Positions 11,275 through 23,148 of a stretch of DNA of 57,148 nucleotides are shown in pieces. Each line of letters opens with the position of its first letter. Within the stretch, counting starts at the first letter, position 1. The notes under the pieces are model-generated. The model ran no database searches. It was not told the DNA's origin and saw only the letters and a program-made list of their open reading frames with translations. Origin of the DNA: Pezizomycotina sp. ARF18 (taxonomy: Eukaryota; Ascomycota); assembly GCA_002224055.1 (NCBI GenBank), contig AZLU01000253.1, forward strand, positions 1 to 57,148, read 5' to 3'. The position numbers and the translations under genes are program-made.

Positions 11275-12385
11275 TCAGAACTTAGGCGCCGCCTGCGAGC
11301 TCGTAGTTATCTGAAAAACAGCTATCGGAGGACCCGATGTGTCTGCCGTAACCGTAGCGTTCACGCCCATTGCCGCGAGAGCACCGCGAAGTATACGCAT
11401 GGGTACCAAAGAAACTAATTTTACCTCCCATCAACAATTGCTTCTCAGTGTATGACTTGAGTTTACCATATATGTACAATACGAGAATGAAATGAAAAGG
11501 AAAGGAATGGAAAGGATAATTGAAACTATACCGTAGTAGCTCTAGATATCGGGTTCGTTCCTGCTTCTGCACTCATCCTCGCTAATGGTCTGAATGTGTT
11601 ATCTGTGAGGACATAGACGCCTTTTCATTCAGTCAGAACGGTTTTTTTTTTTTACTTCTTTTTTTGGAAGATGGAACCCCGGAAAAGGCTTACTCTGTGG
11701 TTCGTCTTAAGATTATCAACGTGCTTCATCCAACAAAGTATCTGTTGGAAGAATCGACGTTTCAGCCGATCTGTTAGCTACTTCGGGGCTTCATATGCGT
11801 TGCGTGCGAATCGATCACTCACCCATAGGTCCTTGCACAAGAACTTGATAACGTCCAGCGTATCAGTAAAGCGTGGCCTATCTCTCGAAAACCTGCAGAA
11901 CGAGTGATGTGAGCATGAATGCTATCTCTGAAGAGAACTCGCAAAAGAATTGCTCTGAGATGTGCATATTTCCGAAAATCCTAAGAAAAAACCACGTACT
12001 TCTCTACGAGCCCAATTCCACTCGGTAACCCAAATTCTCCAGCCTGTAAAAACAGCCTCTCGTTCCCCCTCGTCTATAGGAAACCGCTCGCTTCAGTGTG
12101 TCTGTCGAGGCCGCTAATGTCTGCGCCATTTTTGCACCGCTCGCAGCGCCGACGAAACCCGTCGCGGCAGGTGCCCCGGCGCTGTTGCTGACGCCACCGG
12201 CGCCGTCTGTCGCGGCACCATCCGACGCGGGGCGCGGAGGAGCTCTGTATGCTCCTCGTCGCCGAGGACAGGCGGTACGCGAAGGGTACCAGCTCTATCA
12301 GGAGGAGATCTAGGCACGAGGCGCTCAGGAACGACGCATTCGGGTCACCAGAGTTGAACGGCGGTAGCGGAGGATCGAACGACAT
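11275..12385 (-). CDS. TRAPP complex subunit Trs33 (TRAPPC6 family)
   Basis: Trs33 is a Bet3-fold subunit of the TRAPP tethering complexes that activate Ypt/Rab GTPases at the Golgi. The start at 12385 gives MSFDPPLPPFNSGDPNA and FLSASCLDLLLIELVP, the characteristic N-terminus. Across frame changes the protein continues EAVFYRLENLGYRV and GLVEK, then an intron (donor at 11999), FSRDRPRFTDTLDVIKFLCK, NLKTNHR, GVYVLTDNTFRPLARM, and finally GALAAMGVNATVTAD and VFQITT before the stop at 11275. The order and motifs match the family throughout. A low-complexity Thr/Arg-rich insert between about 12120 and 12280 follows the first helix, as in other filamentous fungi. One-base losses at the A runs 12048-12052 and CC 12018-12019 break the frame. 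At least four introns are present. Confidence 0.88.
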
Positions 12386-13696
12386 CTGTAGTTATTTCGG
12401 GCCCATGAACAGGGATATGGGAGCTTGAAATGTTCGGGGAGGAATCAAAGAAAGAAAGTTCCCCCTCTAGTTGGTTCCCTGGGACTGCAAGTTTGTACTA
12501 TGGATAAGTAGCTTTATTTTTTGTTTTGGTTGTTTTGCGGTTTAAGCTTGGTGAACAGACCCAATAATGAAAGCTACTAGGAGTTCGCTAATGGTTCGCT
12601 AGTAACACTAATAATACAATGATAAACGTATAACACGCACACTACTATTTATTATCTTGCCCTCACGACCTACGAAGTTTAAATAATTAAAAGTCACCTA
12701 AGGAATATTTTCATCGAGTTACTTACACTACTACGCAATAAATCAATGATATATAAAGAAAAATAGAAGAAAAAAGTAAAGGCTAGTGAGAATAATTGAT
12801 ACCTAACTACCATCCCGGCAGGGCACGCTTTGGGTAATACTAAGGATTATCTATTAATTAATGCTGTGTTATATCCTTGAAGATATACATGTAATTGGTG
12901 CAGACCCCAATGCAAAAAAGAGAGTCGGGGTAATTGTTATTCTGGTGTTAGGATGGAGAAAAGAGTGGAAGCAGAAAGAAAGGAGGGGATGCGAGGCGGA
13001 CAGTCGGTTAATGGAGAGGAGGAATAAGAACTTAATAGATGCGAGGAAATGACAGAGGAAGTGATGTGAAACAAACCAAATGAAATTGCTTTTACTGAAG
13101 CAAATTATAGGATACTAAGAAATAAGAATGACCATTACTCCAAAGACAACGGACGAAGAAAGCACCAAAGCCAAACACAACAGGTTCTTGCACTTTTTTT
13201 TTCTTCAGACAAAAGGGAAAAAAAAAAAAAAAAAAGACTGGGCCATGGCCGCCAAGACGTATGAAAGAAAAGCAATAAACGCGAATGAGGGTTTGTGGAG
13301 TAACATTACAGAGTAATTCGTTATCGTGAGCAGAAGCAGGGCCATATTTTGAAGTACTTTGGTTCTATAATCTAGAAATATATAACCGGCAGGAAAATGT
13401 CAGGGAAGGAAAAGAGATGAGACATATAGAACACGCGTTCGGCTTTGATGCGTAACAGCAACACATGTAATAATAGAAATAATCGCATCTGTTTTTCGGT
13501 GGGATGTAAAAGATATAGACGAACACCGGTAAGAAAGAAAAAATATAAAAAGAGGGAGAAATGAGTATATAGGCTTGAAAGGTTGACATTGAAGCTGAGT
13601 CTTTTGAAACGGCGCCGATTGGCGCTTGTTATTGGAATCCAGATGCAAAAGTTTACTGTCCGAAATAAAAAGAAAGATAAAAAAGGAGAGTTCACG
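12386..13696. other. intergenic between Siz/PIAS gene and Trs33
   Basis: No gene is supported. It contains the promoter of the Trs33 gene at its left end, an A run at 13219-13235, and AT-rich sequence. The right end is the 3' flank of the SUMO ligase gene; an extra 3' exon there cannot be excluded. Confidence 0.45.
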
Positions 13697-15951
13697 TTAA
13701 TAATTACGAGGAGAATAATGAAATGAGTTAAATGAGTTATAGTGATTTACCGAGGAAGGAAATGAGAGCTGTGGCCTCTTAGGAGGTGGCTGACGTGGTG
13801 AATCGTCTTCGTCATCCGTTGAAGTCAAGTCGATCACTGCGGACGCTGGCCGCTTCGAACTAGCGCCTCCCCCGGGTCGTGAATTGGTAGATAACGCCAT
13901 AGAAGTCTCTCTTGATCGTGGGGTTGCAAGGCCAAAGCGAGATGACGGCGTATCAAATTTCGCAGGTCGCTTATGTGTAATTTCGAGGATCCCTACATCA
14001 GAATCTTCTCCATCGTCCGCATCCTCCTCGTCCGAGTCGTAGGAAGCACTTCTGTTGGGAGGTGGAGGCGTCGCCTTTTTCGGGACAGACCAGTTGCCAT
14101 CTGGGTCAACCGTTACCTGTTCTACACTAGATGAAACAGAGGATAGGATATCTTCGACATATCTTATGAAGGATGCTTGTCAGCCCTTGTATGCAAGAAA
14201 TGATAGCCAGTATTATAGGACCACGAATCGTACTTATCAACAACTAGCTGATCGAATTCCACTCGATTATTGCAAACTGGACAGTTCCAAGTCTTCGCCA
14301 CCCAGGAGTTAGAGAGTTCAGTTCTCGACACAAAATCAGAATTTGAGCACCTACCGGAGCTTGCTCTTGAAGCTGTAAAACGAAAGAGTATCAAAGCACT
14401 GGTTGTGCTTGCATCGACTTGAACGCGCAGGAAGCTTGATTCTTAGCGTCGAGAGCGGGCATTTAAGGGACATAACTGTCGAGGTTGCGATAACGTCCGA
14501 TTCGCTGTTTTGTTTTCTCACTGAAGAGACAAATTTTTTAATTAATAAAGATGAAAAAGCGTGAAGTAAGCAATGTTTTGCTAAACACATGCTGAAAGAG
14601 AAGACGCATACTTTCTTCGAGAACTGTAGCTTTTGAGATGTATTTGCCATTCCTGATCTTTTCGGTCAGTTCAGCGGCAGGATGTTTGCGCACTAAATTA
14701 ACCAGTAAAGCATATTCTATGAATAAAAAAAATTGCACCAATCAAGTTAGCATTAGAACCAGTTAATCTCCCGTAATATAAGGACGATGGCTTACTTTCT
14801 GAGACAAGGCATACGTGATTTGAATGCCATTCTTCATTCCTGGCCACTTGGCAAGCTGGTCTGTTATATCTAGTGGCCTTGTGGTTCCAGGTTTGTTCTT
14901 TAGCCCCCGCAAATTGCCTGGCACTTGTTTGTTATTGACGCGGATTTCAATTGTTGAGGGAATGCGATATCGAGTCTATGGAAGCTAGACCCTTCTGGAA
15001 TTGCGCAATATATCATGCAGCGATAACCTCTGTTGTTGACTTTATCTAGGTGTTCTCCTTCTAACTGTAAGGATTGAGTCACGACGTGTCGATTTGTTGC
15101 CATCACTATGTAGGACGTCATACAGACATTCGTTAGAACGATCAACTCTGAAGAATGAGGGTTGACGGGTGTGGTACGCATGTACCTGGCAGGTAGATCA
15201 TCGGCGTAAGAGATTCCATTATCTCATAGAAAGGGCTGGGTGTGAAGTTGAGATATGAGGTGCCTGAAGAATCTGTTCAAAGTCAGCAAAAAAGAAATAA
15301 ACAAAGGCACGCTAGAGAATCGTAGCGAAAGCGCAAGAAAATTACATACAAATGAGTGAGAGGCTGGTTGGTGGTAACCGTTCGTATAGTTCGGCATGGT
15401 GGACCCTGGCCTATAGGGCTGGCAGTTGACGCCTGGTGCGTCGAGGATGAGGCTGATGAGGATGCTGATGGCCGCGACGGAGAATTTAACCCCTCAGGTC
15501 TGTAAATAACCCTCTTCAAATCCCTTAAGCCGTTATATCTCGACTACTCCGGTATTGCTCGATACCTGCGGAGTAGTAGACTTTCGTGAGTATTTCCTTG
15601 GAACTTTCGAATAACAAAAATAGCCATTCCTTGAACAAGGGAAATCTTTCCTCTGTTCTTGCCCCCATCCGCTCCGCTCATGCTTTCCGCACAACCAAAA
15701 GCTCGTAGACTATCTGGAGTGGATTGGCAGACTTCCGGGAGATGAATTGCTGAAGGAACGAAGAGTATTTGGAGGCTACTTACGATCGATCAATCTCTTT
15801 GAAGCGTGCCTTTAAGACCGGAGGTAGCCATCCCGGAGACTTTGAGGATTTGAGTGAGTTGCTTCACAATGAGCTTCTGATTAACATATCGAATTAAATT
15901 TGCAGACGTCTCATCAAGTTCCTCATCCACTGTCTGGTGTTGATGAGACAT
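13697..15951 (-). CDS. Siz/PIAS-type SUMO E3 ligase
   Basis: It catalyses transfer of SUMO from Ubc9 to nuclear substrates. In order: a SAP DNA-binding motif in exon 1 (15951-15784, MSHQHQTVDEELDETSAN through VKQLTQILKVSG); a Ser/Pro-rich linker (15499-15350); the PINIT domain (PFYEIMESLTPMIYLP, RLDIAFPQQL, RGLKNKPGTTRPLDITD, TYALSQK); then the SP-RING zinc finger (MSLKCPLS, CKHNQCFD, LQLQEQAP, NCPVCNNRVEFDQLVVDK). YVEDILSS and QVTVDPDGNWSVP follow, also typical of fungal Siz. An acidic tail contains a SUMO-interacting motif VIDLT followed by STDDEDD. The start at 15951 directly precedes the SAP region; an in-frame upstream ATG at 16071 would add an unrelated stretch. A missing base in the A run 14377-14380 breaks the SP-RING frame. 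The C-terminal end at 13697 is tentative. Confidence 0.92.
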
Positions 15952-17646
15952 TCTGGACGCCGGCGCCGTACGCTTTCTAAAGGAGACCTGGATGGAAATC
16001 GGATGTTTGTATCCCGGTTCAACGAGGAAGAAGGCGTGGCAGGGAGGAAGCGTATGGGAGAGTATCCGCACAAGAAATCAAGAATCTTCTTTGTTTGGTG
16101 CCTGTGTTTTGTCGTTTTCCTTCCGGTGTTCCCTTCTCCTTACACGGAGAGCAAGGTCGTAGCGAAGTGCAAACGAAAAGCAGAGAGAATAATACAAAGA
16201 CAATGCCCAATCCGAGAGAAGGGAAAGGGATGTCGACGAAGTGTAACAAACGAGGCGCAAACGTGGGATGGCGACGAAGAGGTTCACAGACCGATTTTAA
16301 GGGAGGTGTTTGACGTCTGTTATGTGAAAGTTTAGTATCGGTCGTCGGCTTCTTGATCTTTTTCCGCTAAAAGAAGGGGTGGGATGTTTTCTTGCGTGTT
16401 GTTGAAGATCGAAAATGGACAAGACGGGATAAAATATAATATCCAAAATTACTTGAACCGCCTTTGACTGGCTGCCAAGAACAACTTCGTATACAGAATC
16501 AGACTTCCTATCTTGCCTAATAACTAGAAGCCTCTCTCACCTTCACTACCAGATAACGATTGAAGAAAGAATAAAATGCTGAATATTATAAGATAAATAG
16601 ATAAATATTCTTTGTATATAAAATGGAGAAGGCCCCCCCAAAAAAAAAAAATAAAATAAAAAAATACCGTCTCTGTAGATAGAACTTTGATTTTTAAAAG
16701 AGATTAACGATTCTTTTTGTTTGTGCGGGAGGTGGCACGTGATCGGCGAAGCTGTTCGCAGGGAAATTCCAGATAAGTTATTTGGACAATATTTTATTAT
16801 TTTGTTCCTTGCTATATAATAATACCTGAGCTTCTCCATTTTTTTTTTTTTTTTTGTAAGTAAGGCCTATCTTACGCTCCTTTAGCGGTGATACTGGACC
16901 ATTATCTTGTGTCTTGATGAGGGGAATGAAGGCAATCTTTCCTCCGTCCCTTCCCACTTTTAGATTGACATTTGGATGTAGGCATCCCGAGCCAAAAGAG
17001 TCTTTCGTTTGGCATAGTATAATACTTTTGAAGTATACACAGACACCCCTAAAACTGTATTCATATACCAACTTTAGGTACAAGGGAACTTTCAAAAGCA
17101 AAGAATAAGAAAACGGATGCTTAGAGGAGATGACGACTGGATAAAAGTACATGGCCAAAATTAATATTGATATACAAGTTAAATGTACAAGGAAATACTG
17201 GTGTAGTTAGTCAAGACGCTACCTAAGAGCTCACGTCTTCTAGCTATTCTGTTACTCCCAGGCATCGATTAACAATCAAGTAGATGAGATGTAGGGCATC
17301 TGTGCTGTGGGTACTAGTATATCCGCTTCAATGGTAGAAGAAAGACGCATCCCAATGTATGGAAAAACGCGGACCGGACGGTAGATTATTGACGCCAAAG
17401 GTATATGGAATGATCCTACGACCTCCGATAAGCCTCAATGATGCATTTGTTTGACGGGCTGGGTAATGAGCTCGTTATTACTACTCTCCCTGGCAAACAA
17501 GCTCGGAGTGAAGGCGGCTGAAGCGTACAGGGATAAGTCGGAGAAATCTACCCCGAGAGAAAACGAGCATAGGTTGGTAATCTGCCGCTTTGATAGCTCT
17601 ATGACCGCCTACGTCCTGCACACGCCTTTATGCCTCGAGCACTAGG
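15952..17646. other. intergenic upstream of the SUMO ligase
   Basis: No gene is supported; frames here have no recognisable motif. It should contain the SUMO ligase promoter at its left end and the 3' flank of the PAC3 gene at its right end. A CACGTG site lies near 16735. A run of A at 16640-16650 and of T at 16840-16856 are simple sequence. Confidence 0.45.
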
Positions 17647-18228
17647 CTAAACGCATTGACCAACAAGCCCTAGGATTTCCGCAAAGCCATCTGCGTCTTC
17701 CTCAAGGCTTTGGAGTCCCAAGCCAAGGACCAGCGTTCGACTCTCCTCGTGGTTCCTCATAACGATGGCGGAGGCAATTTGTGCCGCGTATAGTTGGCCA
17801 ATTCCATGCTTTTCCTGTGACCCGACCCCAAGGATACAATGAGGTGTGAGGTGCGGCAGCGGGAGCAAGCCATCTTCGTCGTCGAAAGACTTTCCGTCGA
17901 GTAGGTTGGATTGATGGCGCTCAATTGCACATGAAACTAGACATTGTAAAGGGGAAGGAGATATACACACATATATTCATGTATAAAAAATTTCGTTAGC
18001 GTCTGATAACTATTACTATTATAAACAAAGACGATATATACATATTATATCATGATTATCATGAATACTGGGAGAAATCTTACCCACTGGGATAGCCGAC
18101 CATCCTGGACTACCGTAATGAGGATCTTGTCTGAAAATCCCAAATACGTAACGTCTGTTTTGGTTCTTGACGGTTCCCGAGGCCGTTTTTGTCTTTATAG
18201 GGAACGGCGCAATTTCGAGTTTATCCAT
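17647..18228 (-). CDS. proteasome assembly chaperone 3 (PAC3/PSMG3-like)
   Basis: PAC3-type chaperones guide alpha-ring assembly of the 20S proteasome. Exon 1 (18228-18084) begins MDKLEIAPFPIKTKTASGTV and, after a one-base frame change, gives FSDKILITVVQDGRLSQW, the hallmark beta-strand pair of the family. Exon 2 (17936-17647) gives PLPHLTPHCILG, LYAAQIASAIVMRNHEESR, TLVLGLGLQ and ends in FAEILGLVGQCV, matching the second half of fungal PAC3 proteins. The intron has a GTAAGA donor. The protein is about 145 residues, as expected. It is transcribed divergently from the Dhr1 helicase gene 443 bases away. The family is divergent in sequence, so a profile search would be useful, but the full-length pattern fits well. 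Confidence 0.75.
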
Positions 18229-18671
18229 CTCTTCCCTCTTGTGCTGTGAATACTTGGAGTAATAAGTAATAATCTGGGTGGGTTTGAATTTAGCCTAGCC
18301 TATGTTCTGCAAGATAAAACTTTTCAAATCGGCACTTGGTCATATTATATTTTTTTTTATTTTTTTTTTTATTTTTATTTTTATTTTTATTTTTATTTTT
18401 TATTTTTATTTTTATTTTTTTTTTTATTTATTTTGCTTCTTTTCGTGTTGAGGCAGGCAGGGAACTCGTACATGTATGTACCTTGCAATAATCTTTTTAT
18501 TTATTTTTTTTTCTCTCAGAACATTTTAAAGGTATATATAATACACGTGCAGGGGAAACAGTTTTTTTTTTTTTTTTTTTTTTTTCCTTATTTTAAACTG
18601 ACAGATACAATGTTGATATATCCAAAATTCAACCCCAATACACTGTATAACAACAAACCCCGTTGAAGAAT
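18229..18671. promoter_or_regulatory. divergent promoter, PAC3-like and Dhr1 genes
   Basis: The two start codons point away from each other across 443 bases, so this segment must hold both promoters. It contains a (ATTTT)n-like T-rich block (about 18350-18430) and a T run of about 25 (18561-18585). A shared regulation of proteasome assembly and ribosome production is plausible but only inferred. Confidence 0.5.
18350..18430 (+). repeat. (ATTTT)n microsatellite in divergent promoter
   Basis: About 80 bases of A separated by runs of four to eleven T. Such T-rich tracts exclude nucleosomes in fungal promoters. Length is probably unreliable in this assembly. Confidence 0.85.
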
Positions 18672-21600
18672 ATGCCAAAGTTCAAACCTCGAGACAAAAA
18701 GCAAAGGAAGGCTAGGTCCAACGCAAGCAAAAAAACGCATAATGAGGTGGACGAAAGCAATGGCAATGCAGACCCCAATGCCGTTGTCATGTTGCCTAGA
18801 GCGCAGGCGGCGCACGGCGCGCAAGATGAACGGCGGCAGGAACTCAAAGCAGAGCTCTCGGGAGGCCTCTCCAAAATCTCAAGCAAGAAGCAGAAACGAT
18901 TAGATAAATACATTGTTAGTTGCTCCGGAATTTCTCCGCCAAAGTATTCTATTTTCATTTACCCCTTTGCGGCCGGCCTTTATAACTGATTAATTGCGCC
19001 CCATGCCCAACCACAGGATAGAAAACTCAAAAAGGAGGAGCGCGTCGCCCTTATCCAGAAGCTTTCTGGCGAGCGACCAGATACATCGTTCTTAACCAGT
19101 ACGAGGGATCTCGGTGTCACCAAATTGTCGAAGAAGGAGCAACTCAAGAAGGCACTAAGGGAGGAAAAGGCAGGGTTCAATGTCGAAGCTCACCAGGAAC
19201 TACTCTACGAAGAGCGACCGGTTCCTTCAAACAGGGGTCGGAGTTTTCCATTGGCACTAAAGCAAGCGATTCCGCTTCTCCTCAGCAGGGGCAAGCTCCA
19301 CAACAGCTCCTATAGCTCTGGCGGTAGTGGGCAGTGGATTGAAAAGGAACGGGGACTCCAACGACAATCTCTTACCTATACCTAAGCGTGCCAAACGGAG
19401 CTCAGCAAACCGCGCATCGGAATTGGAGGAGATTGACAATGCGCTAGATAACGGTGTTACGGATGGCGGCCCTTGGACCGGGTTTAGCAGCGAAGAAGAG
19501 GGACCGTGTGCAAGCAGCGAAAGTGAAGATGGCACAGAAAATTCAGAGGTTGACGAGGACGATGACAATGGTTCAGACCACACCTCGTCGTCGAATGACT
19601 CCGATGAGTCGGAAGAATCAGATGAAGAGCAGGAGAGTGACCCAAGAAAAAGGTTAAGAAAAACTGGCGGCAAATCTGAGAAGGCTTCTGCGTTCAAGCA
19701 GTGGGCTTTATCTCAGAGAATGCAGCTCGACAAGGAGAATGATGAAAAAGGCAGTAGCAATGGTTACAATAAGGATACACCAACAGGCCCGGGACTTTCT
19801 AAGACGTCTTCAGATATTGCTATAGCCGAGCCGAACTCCTCGAATGCAGAAGAGGTAGAGGTCAAACACCGTCGCAATATATCCGTTCAAATTAGCGAAG
19901 CTTTGCCAGCGAACCCTTCTCGAAAGGTTCGTCAAACTTGGTGCTTGAGAAATTGAACATGAACTATAACGATAAAAGGCCCCCCAACAGCGAAGCTATC
20001 AAAGATTATTTCGCTTCTACTCCATTTCTAAATCAGTTACTAAATTTAGTATACAGGCTTTTTCGTTAAACGTACCCAGGCCAACCGAGATCCAAGAACA
20101 ACGTCTAGCATTACCAGTTGTCGCCGAGGAACAAAGAATTATGGAGGCGATACACAACCATGATGTCGTTGTTTTATGTGGAGAAACTGGTTCAGGAAAA
20201 ACGACGCAGGTACCTCAATTCTTATTTGAAGCTGGTTACGGCGATCCTTCTAGCGAGACGCCTGGTATAATTGGAGTAACACAACCACGGAGAGTTGCGG
20301 CCGTTAGTATGTCTCGACGGGTCGGCGATGAAATGGGGACTTAGGTAAGAAAGTGGCATATCAGGTGAGAGATAGGATAATTCCCCTTTCTCAAGTTGTT
20401 CTAGCCTAATATTTTCGACTCTGTTGCTTCTAGATCCGCTTTGAAGGTAGTATAGACCAGAACACCGCGATGAAGTTTATGACCGACGGTGTGCTTCTTC
20501 GCGAGGTCTCAGAAGACTTCCTGTTGAAAAAATACTCCGCGATTATCATTGATGAGGCGCACGAAAGAAACATTAACACAGACATCCTGATTGGAACTAT
20601 CAGCCGGGTGGTCAAGCTCAGGCGTGAGATGTCTACAGAGGATTCTGCGATTAAGGTAAGCTAGTAGTAGCTATGGTCTTGTAGCACAGAACCAGAAGTC
20701 TAACTATATGCTCCCCTAGCCATTGAAAGTCATCATCATGTCCGCAACGCTCCGAGTATCCGATTTTGCTGAAAACAAAGCGCTTTTCTCCATCACACCT
20801 CCGGTTCTGAAAGTAGAAGCACGACAGCACAAAGTCACCAATAGATTTTCCCTTCGCACAAGACCTAACTACGTTGAAGAAGCCTACAAGAAAGTGAGCA
20901 AGATTCATCGGCGTCTGCCAAAAGGAGGTAAGCCATACTTCGTTGCCTTTTTTTTTTTTTTTTTCAAGTAGATTATCCTTAAGCTAGTACGAAACAGAAA
21001 CTTAACTGACCTGTCCCGCCGTACAGGTATTCTCGTTTTCTTAACAGGTCAAAACGAGATCTCTACGCTAAGTCGCAGACTGAAGAAAACTTTCAATAAG
21101 GGGTTTAAAGCTACTTCGGAACCGAGTGTCCAAATTCCAGCCAAAGATGGTAAGTAATTTCGCCGTTATTTCATACTATATGTATGTGTCTATTTTACCT
21201 AGGGTGCAATTCCACTAATTGCTCTAAAAATTTTTTCATATAGCGGTTCCCGAAGAAGAGGATATCGACCTCGGAGGCGATGGACCCGAAGACTTCTCTG
21301 TGGACGATTCTGGCAGCGGCAATGAATCTGAAGAAAGCGACATGGGCGAAGAATACGCTGAAGAGGACAACAAAGATCTCGAGCTTGTCGTTCTACCTCT
21401 GTTTTCGTTACTGAATACAAAGGAGCAAATGAAAGTCTTCGAACCTTTGGCCGAGAACCAACGTCTTTGCGTATTAGCAACGAACGTCGCCGAAACTAGT
21501 TTAACAATTCCCGGCATCCGCTACGTCGTAGACACCGGCCGGGTAAAGGAAAGAGCGTATGACAAGTCTACCGGCATGCAAAGCTTTGATATCCATTGGA

Positions 21601-23148
21601 TCAGCAAAGCGAGCGCAGCTCAGAGATCAGGACGTGCTGGCCGTACCGGCCCTGGTCAATGCTACCGGCTTTACTCCTCTGCCGTATACGAGCGAGATTT
21701 TCTCGAATTTACAACCCCTGAAATACAAAGAATGCCGATAGAAGGTATACCAAGGACTCCTCTACGCTTAATCGGAGTCATCGCCTGTAAATTACCCAAG
21801 TAACTAACGTTTGCTTTCTCTCCCCAATTTCTAGGTGTCGTTCTACAAATGAAGAGCATGCACATACAAAAGGTGCTCAACTTCCCATTTCCGTCACTTC
21901 CTGGCAAAGGTGACCTTTTAGCTGCAGAAAAAGTAAGTCTCTTCTCCTTAAGTCTACTTACAACCACATCATGCTTTATAGTAACTAACTAATGTGCCTT
22001 CTTTCCCCTCTCCAAAGCTTCTATGTTATATGGGTGCATTGGACTCCGGTGGCTCTATCACCGAGCTCGGCCGCGCCATGAACACGTATCCTGTATCGCC
22101 CGATTCAGCAGGATTTTAACTGTTGGTCACCAATACAACTGCATGCCTTACACGATTGCAATCGTGGCGGCTCTCACAGTCGGGGATCCTTTTGTTCCGA
22201 CAGTCAGCTTGACTTCAGCCTAACTGGCGATGGCGGCGGGGAGGATGGAGATCAGACAACGGGGAAGTTCCCGACTTCCGTTCCATGATCGAGCGGGGCA
22301 AGCGGAAAGCAAACCGCAAGCGCTACTTTGACGCGCAGCTAATGTTTTCATGCCTGGAACACACCTGCGATTTCTTGAAAACGTAACGGCCGTCTGCGCG
22401 TACGAGTATGAAAAGAATAAAGAGCGCTTCTGTAACGACAAATTTATCCGGTATAAAGCCATGGTCGAAACGAGGAAGATGAGGGAGCAACTTACGAGGA
22501 TAGTTAGGGTGAATTTCCCGGAGGCGACGCCACCGTTTAAAGCCTCGCTGGAACCACCTAGCCACCTGCAGAAGAGGGCGCTAAAGCACATTATCGGTAT
22601 CGGTTACATTGACCAAGTCGCCATCCGCGGAGATCTACTGCCCAATTCCCCTATCAATATTAAGGCGTTTAAAAACATGATAAACATCCGTACTTCACAT
22701 TGACATCCACGACGACGACATCAACAGCCAATGGCAAAAAATCAACGCCGGAGGAACTACTCAACTCCGCCGTGTACGTGCACCCGAGTTCCATCCTGGC
22801 TATCCACAAACCGAAGGAATGGCCGCAGTACATCGTTTATTCGTCCCTGCAGAGGTCATCGGGCACGAGCGGGAAGGTCAGGATGAAGCCGTTAACCGCC
22901 TGACGGGCCAGCAGCTTTCGCTGCTGGCTATGCAGACGCCGCTTATCACCTACTCCAAGCCGCTGCACCACCCTCCGCCGCAACTGTCCGCGGAAGAGAA
23001 CGGGTACGTGAAGCGTGAATGCTGGGTTATACCGAAATTCGGTGCCGCAATCGGGAAAGCCGAGCTCGGCTGGTCGCTCCCGCCGCGGAGGGTGGTCCAG
23101 CGTAAGGCCCCTGGAAGCTCGCAGTGGGTAGTTCAATTGGAGCAGTAA
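18672..23148 (+). CDS. DEAH-box RNA helicase Dhr1/Ecm16 (DHX37 family)
   Basis: An ATP-dependent helicase of the small-subunit processome that dismantles U3 snoRNA from pre-18S rRNA in the nucleolus. The start at 18672 gives [20 protein letters not shown]; exon 1 ends at 18914. A long acidic, Ser-rich N-terminal region follows (about 19430-19640). The helicase core has [20 protein letters not shown], Walker A GETGSGKT (about 20180), [22 protein letters not shown], motif II DEAH (about 20550), motif III SAT (about 20742), FLTGQNEI, an acidic insert (21250-21370), [14 protein letters not shown] and motif [10 protein letters not shown] (about 21622). The ratchet/OB regions follow ([23 protein letters not shown]) to the stop at 23148. 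An in-frame TAG at 20343 arises from a missing G in GGGG 20335-20338; one more G restores [11 protein letters not shown]. Additional breaks lie in the N-terminal and C-terminal thirds. The acidic insert between motifs is a family trait. Confidence 0.95.

Noticed and set aside
15937-16335. 132-codon plus-strand frame over the SUMO ligase start
   Set aside because: It overlaps the SAP-domain exon antisense and shows no domain; its composition changes where the real exon ends.
16778-17158. 126-codon minus-strand frame in the spacer
   Set aside because: It starts in AT-rich DNA and ends in a poly-Lys stretch from a T run; no motif or intron structure supports it.
18433-18666. 77-codon plus-strand frame upstream of Dhr1
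   Set aside because: Phe/Tyr-rich translation of T-rich promoter DNA.
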